From Methylococcus geothermalis (lineage in GTDB: Bacteria; Pseudomonadota; Gammaproteobacteria; Methylococcales; Methylococcaceae): a DNA stretch of 64,000 nucleotides. The translations under genes and the position numbers were made by a program. The DNA is taken from contig NZ_CP046565.1 in assembly GCF_012769535.1 (NCBI RefSeq), positions 2,990,501-3,054,500 of the forward strand. Reading direction: 5' to 3'. The notes under the pieces were generated by a model. It had not been told where the DNA came from, ran no database searches, and worked only from the letters and a program-made list of their open reading frames with translations. Positions 56,589 through 64,000 of the stretch are shown one piece after another. The first letter of the stretch is position 1, and every line of letters begins with the position of its first letter.

Positions 56589-57257
56589 ATGCTGCTCTCG
56601 CTCCGTTACAACTTCCTGTTCGTCCACATCGCCAAGACCGGTGGCACCAGCGTGCGCGACTCGCTGTGGCGCTACAAATGGACCGACCCGGCCCGGATTC
56701 CGCAGTTCCTGTGCAGCAAGCTCAGCGGGCTCACCGGCCACGAGATCGGCGCCAAGTTCCCGCGCCACGCCAAGGCCATCGCCGCCATGGAGATGCTGCC
56801 GCGCGAGCTGTACCAGAAGCTGTTCAAGTTCGCCTTCGTGCGCAATCCCTGGGACCTGCAGGTCAGTTCCTATCATCACATCCGGCGCGAGCGCCCGGAC
56901 CTGCTGGCGGGCATCGACGGCTTCGAGGCGTTCCTGCGCTGGAAGCTCGACCCCGAACGCCCGCCGCAGTACCACGCCGACATGTCGATCGAACTCCAGA
57001 CCGACTACCTCATCGACCTGCACGGCAACCTGATCGTCGACTTCGTCGGCCGCTACGAACGCCTGGCCGAAGATTTCGAGGAAGCCTGCCGGCGCATCGG
57101 CATCGCATGCCCCAAACTGCTGCACAGCCGCAAGGCCCAGGACCGAAGCAAGGACTACCGACGCTATTACGACGACGCCACCGCCGAGCTGATCGAAGCG
57201 CACTACCGTCCGGACATCGAGCGCTTCGGCTACCGTTTCGACGAGCCGTTCCTGTGA
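56589..57257 (+). CDS. Sulfotransferase-family protein
   Basis: In the 222-residue protein, FVHIAKTGGTSVRDSL gives the 5'-phosphosulfate-binding loop and FAFVRNPWDLQVSSYHHI the 3'-phosphate-binding region of PAPS-dependent sulfotransferases (type 2 family). It may sulfate a cell-surface glycan or lipid; the acceptor is unknown. Its stop overlaps the next start by three bases, so it is coupled with the glycosyltransferase. Confidence 0.88.
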   Translation: MLLSLRYNFLFVHIAKTGGTSVRDSLWRYKWTDPARIPQFLCSKLSGLTGHEIGAKFPRHAKAIAAMEMLPRELYQKLFKFAFVRNPWDLQVSSYHHIRRERPDLLAGIDGFEAFLRWKLDPERPPQYHADMSIELQTDYLIDLHGNLIVDFVGRYERLAEDFEEACRRIGIACPKLLHSRKAQDRSKDYRRYYDDATAELIEAHYRPDIERFGYRFDEPFL

Positions 57258-58303
57258 CGGAGCACCCCGGATCCATCCTGATCATCCGGCTGGGGGCGAT
57301 AGGCGACATCGTGTTCGCCTCCGCGCTGATCCCGGTGTTGCGGCAGGCGTTTCCCGACGCGCGGCTGGTCTGGCTGGCCGATGAGGCCTACAAGGATATG
57401 TTGATCCACAATCCCCGCCTGGACCGGGTCGCGACCTGGCCGCGCGCGCACTGGGCCAGGCTGCGGAAGGACGGCCATTACGGCATCCTGCTGAAGGCAT
57501 GCCGCAACCTGGTGCGGAGCCTGCGGGACGAGCGTTTCGACTGGGTGCTCGACCTGCAGGGACTCATGAAGAGCGGCGTCTGGGCGGCGCTGGCGGGCGG
57601 GAAGACCCGCATCGGCCTCGGTTCGCGCGAAGGCAGCCAATATCTGATGAACCGCTGCATCGACCGCCGCACCGAGTCGTACGTCATCGGCAGCGAATAC
57701 TTGAAGCTCGCCGGAGAACTGGGCCTGGACACCACCGCCTTCGCCATGGATTTCGTGCCGGGCGACGAGGCCATGGCAGAAGCCGGGACAGTCCTGGATT
57801 CGCTCGGCATCGCCGGCCCGTACGCGGCGATCTTCCCGTTCACGACTCGCCCGCAGAAGCATTGGATCGACGACAACTGGTCGGCCTTGGCCGATGAGAT
57901 CAGCAGCCGTTACGGCTGGCCCGTCGTCATGCTGGGCGGGCCGGGCGACACCGAGCGGGCCGCGGGGATACGAAGCCGCTGCCGCTCGGATCTGAAAAAC
58001 CTGGCGGGAAAAACCGGACTGGCCGTCAGCGGCGCTCTGATCCAACGCTCGGCCCTCGGCATCGGCGTGGATACCGGCCTGACCCACATGAGCATCGCCC
58101 TCGGCTGCCCCACCCTCGCTCTGTTCGGCTCCACCGCGCCTTATCTCGAAACGGGACGCAACGATGCCATCGTCCTCTACGAGGCGCTGCCATGCTCGCC
58201 CTGCGAGCGCCATCCCACATGCGACGGCGCCTTCCCTTGCATGGCGCAGCTCACCATCGAGAAGACCCTCGCCGCCGTCGATGCTCTCCTGAAACGGGCC
58301 TAG
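57254..58303 (+). CDS. Family 9 glycosyltransferase (LPS heptosyltransferase type)
   Basis: The 349-residue GT-B enzyme shows ILIIRLGAIGDIVFASALIP, LDLQGLMKSGVWAAL, GVDTGLTHMSIALGCPTLAL and LFGSTAPYLETG, all typical of WaaC/WaaF-like enzymes adding heptose to the LPS inner core. Two Cys-rich turns near the C-terminus (CSPCERHPTC) are common in this group. GTG start overlaps the sulfotransferase stop. Which heptose or donor is used is not decided. Confidence 0.9.
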   Translation: MTEHPGSILIIRLGAIGDIVFASALIPVLRQAFPDARLVWLADEAYKDMLIHNPRLDRVATWPRAHWARLRKDGHYGILLKACRNLVRSLRDERFDWVLDLQGLMKSGVWAALAGGKTRIGLGSREGSQYLMNRCIDRRTESYVIGSEYLKLAGELGLDTTAFAMDFVPGDEAMAEAGTVLDSLGIAGPYAAIFPFTTRPQKHWIDDNWSALADEISSRYGWPVVMLGGPGDTERAAGIRSRCRSDLKNLAGKTGLAVSGALIQRSALGIGVDTGLTHMSIALGCPTLALFGSTAPYLETGRNDAIVLYEALPCSPCERHPTCDGAFPCMAQLTIEKTLAAVDALLKRA

Positions 58304-58307
58304 GCCT

Positions 58308-59183
58308 TCAAACCAGTGCCCGCCCGGTCAGCCGTTCGAGTATCTTCAGCGGCGATTTGGCCGGATCGCGCATGGCTTCGACCGGCACATAGAAGGTCTG
58401 CTCCAGCAGGTACTGGCCGGACATCACGGCATGCGAAGCCTGGTCGGTGAACACCATCCAGGTGGTCGAAGGCGGAAAATCGAAGGGCGCCTGATCCACC
58501 TCCGCCTGATAAGCCATGTCCGCCTTCATCCTGTCATGCAGTTGCAGCATGTAGTGGTCGTAGGCACTGCGGCGGCTCTTGGTCAGCCCCAGCCATTGCA
58601 GCAGCGGGCCGCTGCCCGGAAGCGGCGCCGGGATGGAGGGCAGGAACCGCCGCGCCATGGGCTCGAACGCCTCGCCCAGCCGCCAGCAGCGGGGGCGGCC
58701 TTCCGGGTTCACGTTGCTGAACACGCGCAGGAGCCTTCTCCCCTGCACGGGAGACGACGGAAAGGCGTCCACGTGCAGCCGGGTGTCATCCTTGCGCCAG
58801 GAACTCGCGCGTCCGGCGGCTTCCACCGGCCTGAAGCTGGTGCGGCCCTGCACCAGGGCGGCGCTGTATTCCGGCAGCAGTCTCGCCACCAGGCCAGCCG
58901 CCCGGGCCGCGAAGCGCGCCATCATGCCGCGCAGCGCTTCCACGTCCGCCACCGCCGGCCCGGTCCCGTGCAGATCGCCGCTGGCCGCATCGAAGCTGAC
59001 GTTCTTGCTCTTGGCCACCGCCTGCGGTGACAGGAAAGCTTTTTCGTTCTCCTCGATTCCGAACCCGAGGTTCGGGAAATACAGGACCTTGCCCTGTTCG
59101 ATTTCGTTCAGCGCGTCGCCACGCTTCTCCGCGGAAAAAGACACATCCCAGTCGGCGGTGTCGAACTCGAATGTTCTGCTCAT
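58308..59183 (-). CDS. kdoO: Kdo hydroxylase-like Fe(II)/2-oxoglutarate oxygenase
   Basis: The 291-residue protein resembles KdoO, which hydroxylates C3 of the Kdo sugar of lipid A in some Gram-negative bacteria. DTRLHVDAFPSSPVQGRRLL provides the HxD iron ligands and the later DQASHAVMSGQYLLEQTF the distal His. The N-terminus (LYFPNLGFGIEENEKAFLSP) fits. It converges on the LPS glycosyltransferase with a 4-base gap. Confidence 0.85.
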   Translation of the reverse strand: MSRTFEFDTADWDVSFSAEKRGDALNEIEQGKVLYFPNLGFGIEENEKAFLSPQAVAKSKNVSFDAASGDLHGTGPAVADVEALRGMMARFAARAAGLVARLLPEYSAALVQGRTSFRPVEAAGRASSWRKDDTRLHVDAFPSSPVQGRRLLRVFSNVNPEGRPRCWRLGEAFEPMARRFLPSIPAPLPGSGPLLQWLGLTKSRRSAYDHYMLQLHDRMKADMAYQAEVDQAPFDFPPSTTWMVFTDQASHAVMSGQYLLEQTFYVPVEAMRDPAKSPLKILERLTGRALV

Positions 59184-59223
59184 ACGCTGTACCTCTCTCC
59201 TGATGCCTCATTGTCGTGCGTCT

Positions 59224-60312
59224 TCACTCGCGGCGCGAGACGCGGTACGGTTCAGCGGGAACGATCGGCGGACGCCCGAGAATCAGGTCGGCCACGAGCC
59301 GGGCCGAGGCGGGAGCCATGGTCAGGCCGTTGCGGAAATGGCCGCAGCTCACATACAGATTCGCGGCCGAGGGAACCGCCCCGATAAAGGGTATGCCTTC
59401 CGGCGATCCCGGCCGCAGACCGGCCCAATGGCCGATGACATCGGCATCGGCCAGCGCCGGCACCTGCCGGCGGGCGAATTCCAGCAAAATCCGCCGCCCT
59501 TCGGCATCCGGAACCTTGTCGAACTGGCGATGCTCCACGGTGCTGCCGCAGAGCAAGACCCCATCCCGGCGCGGAATGAGGTAACGGTCCTCCGCCAGCA
59601 CGATGTGACCGACCAGTCCGGCGGATGCCCGGAGCGCCAGCATCTGTCCCTTGACCGGAGCGACGGGCAGATCCGGAATCAGTTTCCGCAACACTTCAGC
59701 GGACCAGGCGCCGGCAGTGACGAGATAGGTTTCCGCCTCGAACGCCCCCCGCCCGGTCAGCGCCCGCACGACCTTTCCGTTCCGCGTTTCCAGCGCGGTC
59801 ACCGCGGCATCCTCCTCTACGGCAATGCCGATCCGGCGAACGTCCGCCAGTATCGCCTGCAACAGGCGGGGATTGCGCACTTGGGCCACCTCGGGCAGGC
59901 GAATCGCCGGCGCGGAAACCGGCGCAAGCCGAGGCTCCAGCGATCGCAAGGCGCAGGCCTCGACCCACTCGCGGCGCATGCCGTGCGCCTCGCACCACGC
60001 ATCGGCAAGCACGGCATCTTCCGGATCCAGCATCAACAGCCCGCTTTGCCGCCATTCGGGATCCAGGCCGGTCGCCTCCAGCAACTCCCCAGCCAAGGCG
60101 GGATAACGCTGCTGGCTCCAGGCACACAGTGCGGTGACCGCTTCCGGCATGCGCCAAGGATACAGCGGCGACAGAATCCCCCCCCCCGCCCACGAGGACT
60201 CGCGTCCGGCAGGCCCTTTGTCCAGAATCGTGACCGACAAGCCGGCCCCGGCCAGTTCGCGCGCCGCCAACAGGCCGCTGATTCCGCCGCCGACGACGAT
60301 TACATCGCTCAC
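59224..60312 (-). CDS. thiO: Glycine oxidase-like FAD enzyme ThiO
   Basis: The 362-residue FAD-dependent DAO-family enzyme has SDVIVVGGGISGLLAARELA (dinucleotide fold), GPAGRESSWAGGGILSPLYP, and the C-terminal GHFRNGLTMAPASARLVADL. ThiO makes iminoglycine for thiazole synthesis; thiC in the same window fits. GTG 60312 follows GGAGGGG at good spacing; ATG 60330 has no ribosome site. The 40 bases to kdoO have nothing notable. Confidence 0.85.
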   Translation of the reverse strand: MSDVIVVGGGISGLLAARELAGAGLSVTILDKGPAGRESSWAGGGILSPLYPWRMPEAVTALCAWSQQRYPALAGELLEATGLDPEWRQSGLLMLDPEDAVLADAWCEAHGMRREWVEACALRSLEPRLAPVSAPAIRLPEVAQVRNPRLLQAILADVRRIGIAVEEDAAVTALETRNGKVVRALTGRGAFEAETYLVTAGAWSAEVLRKLIPDLPVAPVKGQMLALRASAGLVGHIVLAEDRYLIPRRDGVLLCGSTVEHRQFDKVPDAEGRRILLEFARRQVPALADADVIGHWAGLRPGSPEGIPFIGAVPSAANLYVSCGHFRNGLTMAPASARLVADLILGRPPIVPAEPYRVSRRE

Positions 60313-60358
60313 GTTCGCCGCCCCTCCCATCGAGAAACGAATGACGAAACCATCCCGC

Positions 60359-63037
60359 TCACATGGGATGCATGCCAGGCGCCTCCCGCCTGGACGGCAC
60401 CGGTGCGATTCCACGCGCCTTCTGCAAGGCAAGGAGCCGCTGCTCCAGCTTGTTCAGCGCTGCCTCCAGCGAGGTTTCCATCACCACGATGTCACCCATC
60501 GACAGAATGACGCGGGCAAGCTCCGGAATCTTGACGCTGCTGGTGGACTCGATGTAGACCGGCTGCACGTACAGCAGCGAGCGCCCGATCGGAAGGATGA
60601 TGATGCGGCCGCGGGTGAGATGGGAGCCTTTCTGGTCCCAAAGGGCGAACTCCTTGGCGATTTCCGCGTCCTGGTCGATCATCGCGCTCACCTGCGCCGG
60701 GCCGTCGACCTGGACATCCTTGCTGTACTTGTAGAGCACGATCGACTTGGAGTACGGCATGCCGCAGGCTTCGGGCCGCAATGCGCCACCGATCGCCAGC
60801 ACGCTCATGTTGTTGCGGCCGATCGGCGTCATCGGGTTGATCAGCACGAAGTTCTGCATGTTTTCGCAACCATCGAGCTGGGTCGTAAAGTAATAGGGCG
60901 CCACGGTTCGCATCACGGTCTGGCCATCGCGGCGCCTCACGCCGACCTTGGCGAAATCCCAGGTTTCCGCCTGCTGGTAGAACAGCTCCGGCTGAGTCTG
61001 GTGGTATTTGGCGTACATCCGCATCTGGATCTCGAAGTAGTCGCGCGGAAAACGCAATTGCTCCCGAATCAGCGGAGACATGGCGCTGGCATCCTGGAAC
61101 AGTCCGGGATAGGCCCTGCTGTAGCCTTTGATGACGGGGTCGTCGTGGTCCACCACGTAGTAATCCAGCGAGCCGTCGAAAGCGTCGACCACGATCTTGA
61201 CCGAGTTGCGGATGTAATTGAACTCGCGCTCTTCCTTGTCGCCATTGAACCGGTAGCGTGTCGGCTTCGAAATCGGATAGGACGCCTGCAGAGTATAGGC
61301 GTCGACCACCCAGAAAATCCGCTGCGGGGTCACCACGATATACGGATCGCTGTCCAACGCCAGGAACGGCGTGACCGTGTTGATCCGTTCGATGATGTTG
61401 CGGCGGAACAGCGCCTGACTGCTTTCGGTGATGTTGAGCGAAAAAAACAGCCGCTCGTCGCGGAAATAGATGGACAGAAGCAGTCGCCGCAGCAGCGACG
61501 AGATCGGAACGCCGCCGTTGCCGGAATAATTCTGGCTGGACCCCTGGTCGAAGCTGGCGATGTCGACGATGTTGAGGCGGTTGGGCACGATCGCGTAATC
61601 CAGGTTTTCCAGACCGAAATAGATATCGGGCTTGTCCGTGGTCAGACCGACATCCGAATGCATGCTCAGATCCCTCAGCCACCACTGCATCGGCTGATCG
61701 CCGGATTGGGCGGCTGGCGTGATCACCGCACCGTAGCCATGGGTATAGCGCAGATGAATGTTCTCCCACGTCAAGGCCTCCTTCGGCAGCTTGGTGAGAT
61801 TGATTTCGCGGGCCGCCAGGTTGACCTGTTCGATCTGACCGTTGACGAGATAGCGCGCGGTATCGACCTCGGTGAAGCTGTAATAGGGACGGATGCCCTG
61901 AAGCTGCTGGTACACGTCATCCAGATATTCCGGATCCCACACAGGGATATTGTGCAAGTGCTCGCGCACGTGCGGATCGATGGTTTCGGAACCCTCGGGC
62001 ACCGCAGTGATATCGATGGTCCGAATTTCGTCGAGATCGTAAGCCGCCAAGGTAGCGTCGATGTTGTTCTTCATGTATTCGTGTTCGGTCTTTACCGGAT
62101 TCGGCTTGACCAGAAAACGATCGATCAGATGGGGAATGGCTTCGATCTTGCGCAGCCCCGCGGCGGAAACCCAGACCAGCGCGCAGGCGAGCGCCAGCTT
62201 GAGACCCCGGTGGCGCTGCACGAACGATAATGCGGCAACGACGCCGACGATCAGCGTAACAATCTGAACCCAGATCAGAGGCAGATGGTAACGGAGTTCG
62301 ATCAGCCCCGGACCGAAATACACCGGCTCATGATCGTCCACAAAAAGCAGCTCGTCCCGCTCCAACATGTACCCCCACGCAGCCACGACGGCGACCAGCA
62401 CCACCAGCAGGTTCAAATGGATGCGGGCGCCCCGGGGCCACGGCCGCCGGTGGGCCGGGGAAAACTCGTGCTCCACCCAGTAGAGCGCCGCCACCATCAC
62501 CGCCAGAATGCCGACGCATACCAGCAATTCCGATTGCACCAAGAGCCAGATGGGAAAACGGAACATCTTGTATCCAACGTCTTCCCCGAACACGGGCTCG
62601 GTGACGCCGGCATCGGGCGCGAAAAAGAACAGGAGGCCGGCTTCCCACTCGTAATAGAACGGCAACGCGACCAGCACCGCCAGGAACACCGACAAGGGCA
62701 GATAGACCGGCAATGCGCCGGTCTGGAACATCCGCAGCCAGCGCCGGTAACGCGACTCCTCCGATCCAGCGGCGTAAACCGCCTGGTCGACCCCCAGATA
62801 CTGAGAGGCGGCCCAGAAGTTCAGGAAGAAGATCAGGAAGAAGAACAGGGTCACACCGCCCGACAGAATGTAGCGGTACAGGAAACGCAGCCAGAAATAG
62901 GCACCGAGTTCCAGCGACTCGAACCACCACCAATCCACCAGGAAATGCGTCGCCGCCAGTATGAGCGCGAGCAACAGGCCAGCCAGAACCGCTATGACCA
63001 CGGCTGCGGAAATCAGCAGTCGTTTCCAGTTTCCCAT
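60359..63037 (-). CDS. UPF0182 family membrane protein
   Basis: The 892-residue protein has seven N-terminal membrane helices (LLISAAVVIAVLAGLLLALI; LFFFLIFFLNFWAASQYLGV; ELLVCVGILAVMVAALYWVE among others) and a large C-terminal soluble domain with WENIHLRYTHGYGAVITPAA and FVLINPMTPIGRNNMSVLAI, the hallmarks of COG1615. Function unknown. ATG 63037 gives the expected N-terminus, MGNWKRL. Confidence 0.92.
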   Translation of the reverse strand: MGNWKRLLISAAVVIAVLAGLLLALILAATHFLVDWWWFESLELGAYFWLRFLYRYILSGGVTLFFFLIFFLNFWAASQYLGVDQAVYAAGSEESRYRRWLRMFQTGALPVYLPLSVFLAVLVALPFYYEWEAGLLFFFAPDAGVTEPVFGEDVGYKMFRFPIWLLVQSELLVCVGILAVMVAALYWVEHEFSPAHRRPWPRGARIHLNLLVVLVAVVAAWGYMLERDELLFVDDHEPVYFGPGLIELRYHLPLIWVQIVTLIVGVVAALSFVQRHRGLKLALACALVWVSAAGLRKIEAIPHLIDRFLVKPNPVKTEHEYMKNNIDATLAAYDLDEIRTIDITAVPEGSETIDPHVREHLHNIPVWDPEYLDDVYQQLQGIRPYYSFTEVDTARYLVNGQIEQVNLAAREINLTKLPKEALTWENIHLRYTHGYGAVITPAAQSGDQPMQWWLRDLSMHSDVGLTTDKPDIYFGLENLDYAIVPNRLNIVDIASFDQGSSQNYSGNGGVPISSLLRRLLLSIYFRDERLFFSLNITESSQALFRRNIIERINTVTPFLALDSDPYIVVTPQRIFWVVDAYTLQASYPISKPTRYRFNGDKEEREFNYIRNSVKIVVDAFDGSLDYYVVDHDDPVIKGYSRAYPGLFQDASAMSPLIREQLRFPRDYFEIQMRMYAKYHQTQPELFYQQAETWDFAKVGVRRRDGQTVMRTVAPYYFTTQLDGCENMQNFVLINPMTPIGRNNMSVLAIGGALRPEACGMPYSKSIVLYKYSKDVQVDGPAQVSAMIDQDAEIAKEFALWDQKGSHLTRGRIIILPIGRSLLYVQPVYIESTSSVKIPELARVILSMGDIVVMETSLEAALNKLEQRLLALQKARGIAPVPSRREAPGMHPM

Positions 63038-63331
63038 ATCGTCCTCGTTCGGCGTCGTCTTACTCGTAGGGATGGGCTTGCAGGGGGATGGAACGCGGGC
63101 GGCAAGCGCATGCTCCGGCGTGATCGGCTTTGCTCGCGCTGGCGAAGCCAAACCAGTAAATGATACCCGACCGCCCTGCAATTCGATAGGCGAAAGCGGA
63201 CCGGTTCTGGTCGCCCAGAGGGCCGACATGCGCCGGCCAGACAATTCGGATACACTACCGGGGGAACGCAGAAACAAGCGTTTTCGAAGTGCTTATTCCC
63301 CGGTCGACGCGCACGGAATACGGTCCGCCCC

Positions 63332-63727
63332 TTGATTCGATACGCCCAACTCCTCGCGCTGTGCCTCTCGGTGCTGATCCAGCTCTGGGCGCCGTTGGTC
63401 CATGCGCATACGGCCAACGGCGAAGCGGGGGGCCAGCTCCACCTACCCGGCCTCGAGTTTCTCGAACGCCTGCCGGGGGAAGGGTGGCATGCGCCGGCTT
63501 CGGAATCGTCCGTCGTCATCGCCGTGCAGAACGGGATTTTGGAGCCATCGCGCGCCTTGTGGCCTTGCCAGGCCGACAAACCCGCGCCGGATGATGTTCC
63601 ATGCCGGATCGAGGCCGAAGCGCAGCCACTGGCACGAGCGAAGGCTTTCCCCCCCCATCCGGTGACCCTCCCCGTCCCCGGCTCGCCGTCGTCCCAAGCT
63701 CCTCCGGCGCGCGGTCCTCCCCGCTGA
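63332..63727 (+). CDS. Small secreted His-containing protein
   Basis: The 131-residue protein has a signal peptide (MIRYAQLLALCLSVLIQLWA), then HAHTANGE and a Pro/Ala-rich end. TTG start at 63332; the ribosome site is weak. Not recognised. It precedes a TolC-like gene, and small periplasmic His-rich proteins often accompany metal efflux operons, but that link is only positional. The 290 bases before it hold no gene. Confidence 0.5.
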   Translation: MIRYAQLLALCLSVLIQLWAPLVHAHTANGEAGGQLHLPGLEFLERLPGEGWHAPASESSVVIAVQNGILEPSRALWPCQADKPAPDDVPCRIEAEAQPLARAKAFPPHPVTLPVPGSPSSQAPPARGPPR

Positions 63728-63835
63728 TTCTTCCTTCTCGCGTGGCGGCTTTCCCGCACGCACGACGGCGCCCGCTGAAGTTCCCGACACCGCGGCGGCG
63801 CTTGGTATGCTGACACCAAGAATCTGGTACTGCCG

Positions 63836-64000
63836 ATGATCTTCCTTCAGGGACTCCTCGGAATCCTCCTCGCCATTGCCTGCGCATCGGTTCGCGGCGA
63901 AGAGGATGCCACGGCCGAGCCGCCCGGCCTGCTTCCCTTCGACAGCCGGCTCAGTCTCCACAGCGTGGTGCAAACCACCTTCGAAAACTATCCGCAAGCG
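63836..64000 (+). CDS. N-terminus of a TolC-family outer membrane efflux protein (cut by window end)
   Basis: ATG 63836 opens a signal peptide (MIFLQGLLGILLAIACASVR) followed by LSLHSVVQTTFENYPQA, the first helix motif of TolC/CzcC-type outer membrane factors. Only 55 residues are inside the window. It would be the outer-membrane part of a tripartite efflux system encoded further on. Confidence 0.65.
   Translation, partial: MIFLQGLLGILLAIACASVRGEEDATAEPPGLLPFDSRLSLHSVVQTTFENYPQA

Overview
The window looks like a chromosomal segment of a Methylococcus-type gammaproteobacterial methanotroph. The strongest pointer is a sterol 14-alpha-demethylase (CYP51) fused to a C-terminal 3Fe-4S ferredoxin at 54974-56587, an architecture known from Methylococcus capsulatus. 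High-GC core genes, an N-type ATPase locus and lipopolysaccharide genes fit this. The assignment rests on recalled protein families; no search was run.

Layout. 1-2.4 kb holds the 3' part of uvrA. 2.4-10.6 kb is a scrapyard of mobile DNA: a tyrosine-recombinase fragment, a GIY-YIG nuclease, a transposase fragment, an AT-rich three-gene module of unknown function (4345-5694), a class C group II intron remnant abutting an internally deleted IS3 element, a RelE/XRE toxin-antitoxin pair, a broken [2Fe-2S] ferredoxin-like gene, palindromic repeats, and an IS5-type element with TTAG target duplications. 10.7-24.2 kb is conserved housekeeping on the minus strand: pmbA, tldD, a nitrilase-family amidase, yhdP, rng, maf, rlmH, nadA, a cupin, a family 2 glycosyltransferase and purM. 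A CDP-alcohol phosphatidyltransferase follows on the plus strand.

25-39.2 kb is a large accessory island. Its left end carries decayed fragments (part of atpB, an XRE regulator), a ParE-type toxin-antitoxin pair, a REP-associated transposase element and a partly duplicated segment. Its main part is a chromosomal integron: an integron integrase at 38228-39235, an attI region, and a cassette array read on the minus strand away from intI, with eight recognisable attC sites between 29.1 and 37.4 kb. Cassette contents look defence- or stress-related: an AAA-type P-loop protein plus zinc ribbon, a PD-(D/E)XK-like protein, a caspase/CHAT-like protein, an Mrr-N-like winged-helix protein, a SnoaL-like protein, two envelope proteins, a 1.2-kilo-residue RecQ-type helicase with a nuclease-like domain translationally coupled to a tail-anchored coiled-coil protein, and a RipA-like membrane protein. 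The helicase cassette is the best candidate for an undescribed system.

39.3-52.6 kb is an N-type ATPase locus: atpQ-like, atpB, atpE and atpF (a b-delta fusion), then about 9 kb of secreted-protein genes (S9-like hydrolase, two beta-propeller-like proteins, pentapeptide-repeat protein, subtilase) and an AraC regulator, then atpA and atpG. No beta or epsilon gene is visible in the window.

52.6-64 kb holds a TPP riboswitch and thiC, CYP51-ferredoxin, a sulfotransferase, a heptosyltransferase-type GT9, a Kdo hydroxylase-like oxygenase, thiO, a UPF0182 membrane protein, and the start of what looks like a TolC-type efflux operon running off the window.
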